From Mycobacterium sp. DL440 (GTDB lineage: Bacteria > Actinomycetota > Actinomycetes > Mycobacteriales > Mycobacteriaceae), in NCBI RefSeq assembly GCF_011745145.1, contig NZ_CP050191.1, positions 4,543,327-4,607,326 of the forward strand: a stretch of DNA of 64,000 nt. Direction: 5' to 3'. The notes under the pieces are model-generated. The model saw nothing but the letters and a program-made list of their open reading frames with translations, made no database searches and was not told where the DNA came from. Within the stretch, counting starts at the first letter, position 1. Every line of letters begins with the position of its first letter. This document shows, one piece after another, positions 8,549-16,223 of the stretch. A program made the translations under genes and the position numbers.

Positions 8549-8770
8549 CTAGCGGGGGCCGGGACCGCCGGGATGGCCCGGGGTGGGTGCGGGAGCGCCG
8601 GGCCCCGGAGGCGGGCACGGCTGCAGCGGTGCACACGGGGCCGGGACGGGGCCCGGTCCGGGCGGCGGGGGCGGCGCGGCGTTCGCCACCCCGCTGAATC
8701 CCAGTGCGGCCAGTGACATTCCACCGACGATTGCGACTCCGCCGAGCAGGCGGCGCGGATGCGACTTCAT
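8549..8770 (-). CDS. Small secreted proline-rich protein, relative of 5767-6021
   Basis: This 73-residue protein starts MKSHPRRLLGG and has a hydrophobic signal segment VAIVGGMSLAALGFSGVANAA ending in a signal-peptidase-like ANA-A site. The mature tail is Pro/Gly-rich with two cysteines (PPPPPGPGPVPAPCAPLQPCPPPG). ATG 8770 is chosen over ATG 8776 because GGAAAGGA then sits at normal spacing. It is convergent with the histidine kinase and shares its composition and layout with the protein at 5767-6021, so the two-component system is bracketed by a related pair. Function unknown. Confidence 0.68.
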   Translation of the reverse strand: MKSHPRRLLGGVAIVGGMSLAALGFSGVANAAPPPPPGPGPVPAPCAPLQPCPPPGPGAPAPTPGHPGGPGPR

Positions 8771-9145
8771 TCTCATTCCTTTCCGTGCGCGGATCCTGAT
8801 TGACACCTCGTGCACCGCAGTAACTTTGGTGCACGACAATCTCGTCACCGCAACGGAAACATTACATTCAGCACACTATGGAGACCCTGTGCGCAAACTA
8901 TGCTAAGCATTAGAATCACGCTATTTGCAATATCTTTGGTGCAAATAGCGCTTCTCATAGCTACCGCATTGCTCGCTGACAGCGAATGCTCATGCACTCG
9001 CTCACTCGTCCTTCCAGTGCACCCGCCGTCAGTGCCGCCTCAATGGTGGCGGTCACTGGCGCGTCGTCGATAGGCCCCATGGCCGGTAGCACTGCGAGAA
9101 GCACCAGCAGAGAGGATCTCGCGGAAATCACGCGATTCTGGCGAC
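8771..9145. other. 375-bp AT-richer intergenic region with inverted repeats
   Basis: No convincing gene lies here. It holds the promoter side of the proline-rich gene at 8549-8770. TCGTGCAC and its complement occur at 8808-8815 and 8829-8836. CGCTATTTGCA and its complement occur at 8919-8929 and 8940-8950. The string CTTTGGTGCA appears in both, making a direct repeat. The local drop in GC from about 8850 to 9000 stands out from the flanking genes. A 57-codon hydrophobic frame at 8900-9073 was judged too weak to call. Confidence 0.55.
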
Positions 9146-10693
9146 CTACCGGTAGTCGTACGACCAGTACGCCGAGCAGTACTCCGGCAGATCGGTCACC
9201 ACCGGACGGTCAGCTCGCGACCGCGAGAGATTGAACAGATACCACGGGTCCGATTCCGGGTCATCGGATCGCACGCAGGCGCGGATGTGCTCGGGTAACC
9301 GGTGCAGCGCAGGGTCGATGTCCGACGACAGCCGGGACAGGTATTCGGCGTCGAGTTGACCGTTCTGCTGGAACCGGTCGATGTTCCGATCGGCCACGAG
9401 CCGCTCGGGATTGAGCGCCGCCAACCCCAGCAGCGCCACCACACCGGCGACCAGCACCGCATGCGGCAGCCACCGGCCCGACATCCGCACTCCCGTCTCG
9501 GCGACGAGCAGAAAGACCACGCCCAGCCACAGCTCGATCGTCACCACCATCAGCCGATCAGTGCTGAAGCCGTACGCCTGCTGGTACAGCCACATCCGGT
9601 GAATGGCTGAGATCACCACGACAACCGATGTGGCGCAGAGTATTCCGACCAGTACCCGCAGCAGGCGACGGTCGGCCGCGTCGGCCCGGCCTGCCACCCT
9701 GATCACCACCCCGAGCACCAGCAGGGTCAGCGCCGAGACCCACAGCAGCTGCCAGAAGCCCTGCCGGGCATATTCGGCGTAGGTCAGCCCTTCGGTTTCC
9801 AGCACATGGGTGTGACCGCCGAACAGCACCGCGGCCTGCACCACCACGAACGCCAGGAACAGCGCGTCGAGCACGCCCAGCGGCAGCGCCCACTCCCAGC
9901 GGGGCACCGCCTTCATCGGCGCGGGCGCCAGGACATCGAGCCGCGGTGGGAATCGGGTCAGGTAGGCACCGCTGAGGACGAAGGACGCCACGATCCCGAA
10001 AACCACGACCCGCGCGATGGCGTCGACGCCATCGAAGGTCGGTACCAGGTTGCCGACCAGATGCGCGAAGGCCGCGTCCGCCGAAGCGAACAACGCACCG
10101 AACACGAAAGCCAGCAGCACGGTGAGACCGATGACGACGGCGACGCGACCCGGGTTGGCGACACCCACCCGGCTCGGCAATCCACGTCGCACCCACCCGC
10201 TCACCCGGGCCGGCAGGGCCCACGCCAGAAACGGCGCGCTGAACACCGCGGTCCAGGTCCGCCCGCCGAAAAGCGGGCACCAGCCGACGATCCAGGCCGC
10301 CATGATGCACAGCACACCCAGCCAATCGGCCGCCAGCAGCGCGGGTACCGCCAACAACGCCATGGTCAACGCCATCCCAGCCCACTCCGTGCGGGTCGGT
10401 CGGCGCTCGGCAGTGCCGAACACCACGACGAAAACCATGATCCCGACCACGAGGTAGCCGATGCTGAGCACGGACGGCCGCCACACCGCCGTCCCCACCA
10501 AACCTGCGGCGACGGCGAGGATCAGCGGTCGGCATGGCGCCGACGACAGCGGCTCGATCGGCCATACCCGCCCTGGCCACACCGTCCACCCGGGCTCGCC
10601 CGAGCTCGGCAGCGCCGGACCGATCAGCGGCGGTATCGCCGGTTGTCCCGGATATCGTGGAGCTTCAGGAACTCCTGGAACCACAGTCGTCAT
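9146..10693 (-). CDS. Polytopic membrane protein, DUF4173-like
   Basis: The product is 515 residues. It starts with a short Pro-rich cytoplasmic stretch (MTTVVPGVPEAPRYPGQPAIPP) and then has about a dozen hydrophobic helices from residue 55 to 425. The soluble tail is Asp/Arg-rich (RNIDRFQQNGQLDAEYLSRLSSDIDPALHRLP, then DLPEYCSAYW). Layout and motifs such as GLTYAEYARQGFWQLLWVSALTL recall the DUF4153/DUF4173 membrane family, whose function is not known. Its ATG overlaps the upstream histidine-kinase stop by 4 bp (ATGA), so it is the third cistron of a regulator-kinase-membrane protein operon and a likely signalling partner. Confidence 0.8.
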   Translation of the reverse strand: MTTVVPGVPEAPRYPGQPAIPPLIGPALPSSGEPGWTVWPGRVWPIEPLSSAPCRPLILAVAAGLVGTAVWRPSVLSIGYLVVGIMVFVVVFGTAERRPTRTEWAGMALTMALLAVPALLAADWLGVLCIMAAWIVGWCPLFGGRTWTAVFSAPFLAWALPARVSGWVRRGLPSRVGVANPGRVAVVIGLTVLLAFVFGALFASADAAFAHLVGNLVPTFDGVDAIARVVVFGIVASFVLSGAYLTRFPPRLDVLAPAPMKAVPRWEWALPLGVLDALFLAFVVVQAAVLFGGHTHVLETEGLTYAEYARQGFWQLLWVSALTLLVLGVVIRVAGRADAADRRLLRVLVGILCATSVVVVISAIHRMWLYQQAYGFSTDRLMVVTIELWLGVVFLLVAETGVRMSGRWLPHAVLVAGVVALLGLAALNPERLVADRNIDRFQQNGQLDAEYLSRLSSDIDPALHRLPEHIRACVRSDDPESDPWYLFNLSRSRADRPVVTDLPEYCSAYWSYDYR

Positions 10694-11727
10694 GGCAACC
10701 TCTCCCCCGTCGTCGATTCGGGAATGCCGACCTTGATCCGGCATCCCGCCCCGGTATCCATCACTTCGATTACCCCGCCGTGCAATTCGACTGCCCACCG
10801 CGCGATCGCCAGCCCCAGGCCCGTGCCACCGTCAGAGGTCGCACCGCGGGTGAACCGCTGGAAGACGCGCTCACGCTCGACGGCCGCGATACCCGGGCCC
10901 TGATCCGCCACTTCGAGCCGCAGGCCCGACACCTGACGAGTGGCCAGGACCATCACCCGGCCACCGGTCGGACTGTGCCGAATTGCGTTGTCCACCAGAT
11001 TGACCACCACCTGCCGTAGCCGTGCCGGGTCGGCGACGGCCTTCAAGTCGGGCGGTGACACCCTGATGACGACCGGTATGTCGCTCGCCGACACAGCGAC
11101 GTGTTCGACGGCGTCGCGCAGAAACTCACCGACGTCGAACCGACTGATCTGCAACGGAATCGCCCCGCCTTCGATACGGGACAGATCGAGTAGGTTGCTC
11201 ACCAGCTCACCGAGGCGCTCGGTCTGAGACAGCGCGATCCGCATGGTCTGGGCGTCGGGCTCGACCACGCCGTCTACCACGTTCTCCAACACCGCCTGCA
11301 GTGCCGTGATGGGCGTGCGCAATTCGTGAGACACATTGCCGATCAGGCCGCGCCGGTACTCGTCGGCAGCCTCGAGATCGGCCGCCATCTGATTGAACGC
11401 GGCTGCCAATTGACCGATTTCGTCTCGGGAGGTGGCGCGCACCCGGATGCTGTAGTCACCGCGGGCCATCGCGCGTGCTGCCGCCGTCATCTGCCGCAGC
11501 GGCGAGGTCATCCCGTGCGCCAGGAACTGCGTCAAGATCAACGAAGTGGCGAGTGCGGCAAGCAACGCGTACCGGAACTGCCAGCTGGCGCCGACCCAGA
11601 AGGTGAACGAGGCCAGCAGGATCGCCCCGCCCACCAGCAGGCCGGTCTTGACCTTGAACGATGCGAATGGATCGAGCGGTCGAGGCAGCCGGTCCCACAG
11701 CGCGGTCACCCGGTCGGCGAAGCTCAC
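10690..11727 (-). CDS. Sensor histidine kinase (HAMP, HisKA, HATPase)
   Basis: This is a compact 345-residue kinase. Two hydrophobic helices (about 28-47 and 53-70) are separated by only a few residues, so almost no external sensor domain exists. A HAMP domain (about 71-125) is followed by phospho-His 134 in GNVSHELRTPITALQ, then the N box VVNLVDNAIRHSPTGG, G1 DQGPGIA and G2 GGTGLGLAIAR. GTG 11727 overlaps the response-regulator stop by 4 bp (GTGA), and its own stop overlaps the membrane-protein start. Without an external sensor, it probably senses the membrane or the DUF4173-like partner. Confidence 0.9.
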   Translation of the reverse strand: MSFADRVTALWDRLPRPLDPFASFKVKTGLLVGGAILLASFTFWVGASWQFRYALLAALATSLILTQFLAHGMTSPLRQMTAAARAMARGDYSIRVRATSRDEIGQLAAAFNQMAADLEAADEYRRGLIGNVSHELRTPITALQAVLENVVDGVVEPDAQTMRIALSQTERLGELVSNLLDLSRIEGGAIPLQISRFDVGEFLRDAVEHVAVSASDIPVVIRVSPPDLKAVADPARLRQVVVNLVDNAIRHSPTGGRVMVLATRQVSGLRLEVADQGPGIAAVERERVFQRFTRGATSDGGTGLGLAIARWAVELHGGVIEVMDTGAGCRIKVGIPESTTGERLP

Positions 11728-12389
11728 CGCGGGACCTCCAGGGCGTAGCCCACGCCGTGCACCGTCCGGATCAGCTCGGATCCGAGCTTGCGGCGCAGTG
11801 CCTTGACATGGCTGTCCACGGTGCGGGTCTCCACCCCGGCGGCCCAACCCCACACGTGCTCCAGCAGGGTCTCGCGGGCCACCGCAGCCCTGGGCCGGCC
11901 GGCCAGGAACACGAGCAGATCGAATTCGGTTCGGGTGAGGTGGATCTCCCGGTCGCCCTCATGGACCCGACGCTCGCTCAGCTCGATGCGATAGTCGCCC
12001 ACCGACAGCGGCTGGTCGCCGTTCGCCCGGTCCACCCGGCGCAACAGCACCCGCACCCGGGCCACGAGTTCGCGCATGCTGAACGGCTTGGTCAGGTAGT
12101 CGTCGGCACCGATACCGAGGCCGATGAGCATGTCGGTCTCGTCGGTGCGGGCAGTCAGCATCAGCACCGGCACGGGAAGCTGCGCCTGAATACGCCGGCA
12201 CACTTCCAGACCGTCGAAGCCGGGCAGCATCACGTCGAGGACCACAAGATCAGGCGACGTTGCCAGCGCGGTTTCCACCGCCGACGGCCCGTCGACCGCC
12301 GTCTCCACCTCGAAAGCCTCGGCACGCAGTCGGGTCGCCACCGCGGCCAGGATGGTCGGCTCGTCGTCGACCACCAGGATTCGCTTCAC
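11724..12389 (-). CDS. OmpR/PhoB-family response regulator
   Basis: This 221-residue regulator starts MKRILVVDDEP. The phosphoacceptor is D52 in LVVLDVMLPGFDG, with the conserved Thr in LTART and Lys in YLTKPFSM. The winged-helix domain occupies about 127-220 (LTRTEFDLLVFLA, HVWGWAAGVETRTVDSHVKALRRKL, VHGVGYALEV). It is the first gene of a three-gene operon with 4-bp overlaps and diverges from the SWIM-domain operon starting at 12534. The 144-bp divergent region may hold control sites for both, but no clear operator was seen. Confidence 0.9.
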   Translation of the reverse strand: MKRILVVDDEPTILAAVATRLRAEAFEVETAVDGPSAVETALATSPDLVVLDVMLPGFDGLEVCRRIQAQLPVPVLMLTARTDETDMLIGLGIGADDYLTKPFSMRELVARVRVLLRRVDRANGDQPLSVGDYRIELSERRVHEGDREIHLTRTEFDLLVFLAGRPRAAVARETLLEHVWGWAAGVETRTVDSHVKALRRKLGSELIRTVHGVGYALEVPR

Positions 12390-12533
12390 GAACCCGACTC
12401 TAGGTGCAGGTTGTGGTGGTCACGGGCAGTGTTTGTGAAGATCCTGTGGAGACCGTCGCGAATTTGCTGTGGTCGGGTGTCGGGCGTTCTGGTTAGGCTG
12501 GCCGGGGTCAGTACGCATGTGGAGGGGCGGCGG

Positions 12534-13844
12534 TTGGATCAGCAAACGGTGTGGTCCACCGACGAGGTGCGTCAGTTTGCCGGGAAGGCGTACGCAGCGG
12601 GCCAGAAACTCGCAGGCGCGGCCGGTTGGTCCGGCACCGGTGCCACCCAGACCTTGGTGTGGGGCGACTTCCAGGGCAGCTGGCGTACCCCGTATCGCGT
12701 GCAGGTCAACCTGGTGGGCCCTACGTACAAATGCTCGTGCCCGTCGCGGCAATTTCCCTGCAAACACGTGGTCGGTCTGGTGCTGCGCTGGTGTGGCGGC
12801 AGCGTCGACGCCTCGTCGGAGGCTCCAGCGGGCCTCGTCGCGGCTCCCGCGGCTCCCGCAGCCCCGAAAGCGCCGCGTGAGGTCAGCGAGAAGGCCATCG
12901 CGGCACGCGAGCACAGCGTCAGCGAGGGCCTGGAGCAGCTCCAGCGGTGGATCGACGATCAGGTCCGCAACGGCATCGCCGGCATCAGCGCCGATCCGTA
13001 CGCCGGATGGAGCGAGCCGATCGCCAAACGGATGGTCGACGCCAAGGCCCCCGGCCTGGCGCGCTGGTTGCGCAGCCTGCCCGGCCATCTCACCCACGAC
13101 GAGTGGCCGCGGTTGATCATCGAGGATCTCGGGCTGATCCGGCTGCTGATCGACGCCTACCGCACGATCGACGCGCTGTCGGTGGAGACCGCGGCCGCGG
13201 TGCGCCGCCACATCGGATTCACGGTGCCGCGGGCCGAGGTGCTGGCCACCGAACCGGTCAACGACACCTGGCAGGTACTGGGCTACGCCGAGACCTTGGA
13301 GGATCGCTACACCACCCGGCGAATGTGGTTGAGCGGCACCGCCACCGGGCTCCTGGTTAACGTGCAGTCCACCGCGCCGAGCGGGGCGAGCTTCGACAAC
13401 CGGCTCACCCCCGGGCGGGAGTTCACCGGCGGCGTGTACCCGTATCCCGGCGGCCCGTCGAGCTTCCGGGTCGCAATCCCCGACGGCGACGTGCCGACCG
13501 AGCCCATCGGGCAACTCGCGGTCGCCGGCACCGGGATCGATTCGGCGCTGGCCGGGCGGGCCCGCGCTCTGACGGTCGACCCGTGGTTGCTCCGGTACCC
13601 CGCGATCGTCGCCGCCCGGCCCGTAGAGCTCAGCAGGCCCAAGCGCCGCTACCTGGTCGACGCCTCGGGCAACGCGATGCCGGCGATCTGCGACGACGCC
13701 CGCTGGGCTCGACTGCAGGCCGGAAGCGGCGGCCGATTACTGCCGCTGCTGACGGAGATCACCACGGATGGGATCGATCCGCTGTCGATGTTGAGCGACG
13801 CGCCGCCATCGCGTCTGGCCGGACCGGCGGTGACCGCGCTGTGA
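12534..13844 (+). CDS. SWIM zinc-finger protein, first gene of a MoxR-VWA operon
   Basis: This 436-residue protein carries a SWIM zinc finger near its N-terminus: C67-x-C69-x6-C76-x-H78 in YKCSCPSRQFPCKHVVGLVL. An Ala/Pro linker (about 95-120) and a long region without recognised motifs follow. SWIM fingers bind DNA or protein. The start is taken as TTG 12534, where GGAGG sits about 7 bp upstream; GTG 12519 is the alternative. The frame extends upstream only into non-coding or antisense DNA. The stop codon lies within a four-copy 11-bp tandem repeat that leads into the next gene. Confidence 0.85.
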   Translation: MDQQTVWSTDEVRQFAGKAYAAGQKLAGAAGWSGTGATQTLVWGDFQGSWRTPYRVQVNLVGPTYKCSCPSRQFPCKHVVGLVLRWCGGSVDASSEAPAGLVAAPAAPAAPKAPREVSEKAIAAREHSVSEGLEQLQRWIDDQVRNGIAGISADPYAGWSEPIAKRMVDAKAPGLARWLRSLPGHLTHDEWPRLIIEDLGLIRLLIDAYRTIDALSVETAAAVRRHIGFTVPRAEVLATEPVNDTWQVLGYAETLEDRYTTRRMWLSGTATGLLVNVQSTAPSGASFDNRLTPGREFTGGVYPYPGGPSSFRVAIPDGDVPTEPIGQLAVAGTGIDSALAGRARALTVDPWLLRYPAIVAARPVELSRPKRRYLVDASGNAMPAICDDARWARLQAGSGGRLLPLLTEITTDGIDPLSMLSDAPPSRLAGPAVTAL

Positions 13845-13873
13845 CCGCGCTGTGACCGCGCTGTGACCGCGCT
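13830..13873 (+). repeat. 11-bp tandem repeat, four copies, across a gene junction
   Basis: GTGACCGCGCT is repeated four times without error, followed by GTGAGCG. Each unit contains GTGA, an overlapping GTG start and TGA stop. The first unit is the end of the SWIM-protein frame, whose TGA is at 13842-13844, and the GTG right after the last unit starts the next gene. Because 11 is not a multiple of 3, a change in copy number shifts the spacing and frame between the two genes. Confidence 0.95.
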
Positions 13874-15139
13874 GTGAGCGACTACCAACGGATGATCTCC
13901 GCCGCCACCGTCGGATTCGGTGCGAAACCCTTACCCGACAGCACATTCGATGTTCCGGTCGACGGCAGCGTTACGGCGGTGCACGACGCCGGCGACCCGG
14001 TCGGGTCGGTGCTACGGGTGGCCGGCCTCTACGCCGTCGCCCGGCGGGCCGGGCAGTTGCCGACGTCCGTCGAGACAGGCTCCGATCCGGCACCACCGGA
14101 AACCCGGCCGCTCATCACCGCTGCGCACGCCTTTCTCATCGAGCGGGCGCTGACGATCCGTCCCATCCTCGACGGCGTCCTGGCCGACATTGCGGCGGCA
14201 GGCCTCCGCCTCCCGCCGCGGCTCATCCCCGAGCTGTTGCGGATCCAGCAGATCGGCGTTGTGACACAGGAACTCTGGGTGGCGATCGGCAACGGTGGCC
14301 AGTGGTACGCCGTCGAACACTACGGCCGCGGACATCGCGCGCTGCGCGACGTTCTGGAGGCCCGGCCTACCGAGTGGCCCAAGGAAACCGGCTACACCCA
14401 CGGCGACACCGCCAAACGCCTCGACTGGCTCGCCGCCGCGCGCGGACTCGACCCGGACCGGATGAAAGCCCGTGCCGCCCGTATCTTCTCGGTCAAGAAG
14501 GCGTTGCTCGGGGTGAAGGTCTCCGTCCATCCGCTACCCGGGCCCGACGCCGCCGCGGTTCGGGACGGGCTGAGCACCACCAAACCCGAAGCCGTCGTCG
14601 CACGCACGCCGATCGGGTTCTGGAGCGAGGTCTTCGGCGCGGTGGCACCGGAGAAGGTGGCTCGTGCGCTGTCCGACTCCGATCAGGCGGTGCTGGCCGC
14701 GCTGACGCTCAGCGCGCTGTGGGGTAACGACCCCACCTGGGCCGTGCCGCTGTTACAGCGTTGTCTGCCCGCCGATTACGCCACCTGCTACGACCCGTCC
14801 ACCGCCCACCCGGCCATATCCGCCGAGATGATCCGCGCGCTCACCAACATCGCGGAGGCCGCACCGCTGGGGCGCGTCGTCGCGGGCCTGCCGCGACCGT
14901 TCGCCCCCGATGTCGCCGCAGCGCTGTTCGGATCCCTGGCCGGGGCCGGCTGGGGCACGGCACGCCAACGCCGCGAGGCCGCTGCACATCTGGCGGCCGG
15001 GTATCCACTGGACTGGCTGCGGCGCATCGCGACTCTCGTCGACCACACCGCAGACGAGGAACTGCACAAGTTCTACGCCACCGTTTTCGAGCTGCTCACC
15101 CTGCGATCCGACATTGCAAAGGAACTGTCCGATGACTGA
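13874..15139 (+). CDS. DUF5691-like protein of the MoxR-VWA operon
   Basis: This 421-residue soluble protein starts at GTG 13874 directly after the 11-bp tandem repeat, with no separate Shine-Dalgarno sequence, so initiation probably depends on termination of the SWIM gene. No catalytic motif is obvious. It is rich in helical Ala/Leu segments such as RQRREAAAHLAAGYPLDWLRRI, suggesting an alpha-solenoid or scaffold. I recognise it by context as the DUF5691-type partner often found between a SWIM protein and a MoxR ATPase in actinobacteria. Its stop overlaps the ATPase start by 8 bp. Function unknown. Confidence 0.75.
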   Translation: MSDYQRMISAATVGFGAKPLPDSTFDVPVDGSVTAVHDAGDPVGSVLRVAGLYAVARRAGQLPTSVETGSDPAPPETRPLITAAHAFLIERALTIRPILDGVLADIAAAGLRLPPRLIPELLRIQQIGVVTQELWVAIGNGGQWYAVEHYGRGHRALRDVLEARPTEWPKETGYTHGDTAKRLDWLAAARGLDPDRMKARAARIFSVKKALLGVKVSVHPLPGPDAAAVRDGLSTTKPEAVVARTPIGFWSEVFGAVAPEKVARALSDSDQAVLAALTLSALWGNDPTWAVPLLQRCLPADYATCYDPSTAHPAISAEMIRALTNIAEAAPLGRVVAGLPRPFAPDVAAALFGSLAGAGWGTARQRREAAAHLAAGYPLDWLRRIATLVDHTADEELHKFYATVFELLTLRSDIAKELSDD

Positions 15140-16223
15140 AGCGACCCTGCTGCGTCCGCATGCCGAGCAGCTGTTCGCCGCGGAACTCGCGGCCCTGCGC
15201 GCCGCAGATGACAAGCCCGCGCCGCCGAACTGGTTGATGTCGCCGCACGCCGTCGTTCGTTATCTGCTCGGTGGGGAAACCGTTGACGGAGTGGAGATCA
15301 CCCCGAAGTACATCGGCCCCCGGCGAATCGTCGAGGTGGCCGTGGCGACACTGGCCACCGACCGGGCGCTGCTGCTGCTCGGCGTGCCCGGTACCGCCAA
15401 GACCTGGGTGTCGGAACATCTGGCCGCAGCGGTGACCGGGGATTCGACGCTGCTGGTGCAGGGCACCGCGGGCACCGTCGAGGAAGCCGTGCGATACGGC
15501 TGGAACTACGCCCGGCTGATCGCCGAGGGCCCGTCACAGCAGGCCCTGGTCCCGTCACCGATCATGACCGCGATGCGCGACGGCAAGATCGCCCGCCTCG
15601 AAGAGCTGACCCGTATCCCGTCGGAGGTGCAGGACGCGCTCATCACGGTGCTGTCCGAAAAGACCTTGCCCATACCCGAACTCGGTAGCGAGGTACAGGC
15701 GACGCAGGGGTTCAACGTGATCGCGACGGCCAACGACCGCGACCGCGGCGTCAACGACCTGTCGTCGGCGTTGCGCCGCCGGTTCAACACCGTGGTCCTT
15801 CCGCTGCCTGCGAGCCTCGACGACGAGGTGGAGATCGTGACGCGCCGGGTGGCCGACATCAGCGGGTCACTGCAGCTGCCCGAGGTACCGACATCGGCCG
15901 ACGAAATCCGCCGGGTCGTCACGGTCTTCCGGGAACTGCGCTCGGGGCTGACCGCCGACGGCCGCAACAAGCTCAAGCAGCCGTCGGGCACCCTGTCCAC
16001 CGCCGAGGCGATCTCGGTGGTCACCCAGGGCATCGCGATGTCGGCACACTTCGGCGACGGAGTGCTCCGGCCGACCGACACCGCAGCCGGCATCGTCGGC
16101 GCGGTCGTGAAGGTTCCGGTCAACGACGCAGTGGTATGGCTGGAATACCTCGAGGCAGTGGTGCGCGAACGCGACGGCTGGGCCGACTTCTACCGGGCAT
16201 CGCGGGACGTCCTGCACTCGTGA
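15132..16223 (+). CDS. MoxR-type AAA+ ATPase
   Basis: The 363-residue ATPase starts at ATG 15132 inside the preceding gene; a longer frame upstream is out of register with that gene and rejected. Walker A is GVPGTAKT at 84-91. RLEELTRIPSEVQDALI matches the MoxR Walker B and pore region, ATANDRDRGVNDLSSALRRRF carries sensor 1 and the arginine finger, and a C-terminal lid follows. MoxR ATPases act as chaperones that remodel or load metal into partners, usually with a VWA protein; such a partner is two genes downstream. The stop overlaps the next start by 4 bp (GTGA). Confidence 0.92.
   Translation: MTEATLLRPHAEQLFAAELAALRAADDKPAPPNWLMSPHAVVRYLLGGETVDGVEITPKYIGPRRIVEVAVATLATDRALLLLGVPGTAKTWVSEHLAAAVTGDSTLLVQGTAGTVEEAVRYGWNYARLIAEGPSQQALVPSPIMTAMRDGKIARLEELTRIPSEVQDALITVLSEKTLPIPELGSEVQATQGFNVIATANDRDRGVNDLSSALRRRFNTVVLPLPASLDDEVEIVTRRVADISGSLQLPEVPTSADEIRRVVTVFRELRSGLTADGRNKLKQPSGTLSTAEAISVVTQGIAMSAHFGDGVLRPTDTAAGIVGAVVKVPVNDAVVWLEYLEAVVRERDGWADFYRASRDVLHS

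Noticed and set aside
8900..9073. 57-codon hydrophobic frame on the plus strand
   Set aside because: It starts with a membrane-like segment but has no ribosome site and its second half is low-quality Arg/Pro sequence; left as intergenic.
11661..12533. Long upstream extension of the SWIM-protein frame
   Set aside because: It is antisense to the response regulator and kinase; a ribosome site and a TTG start at 12534 fit better.
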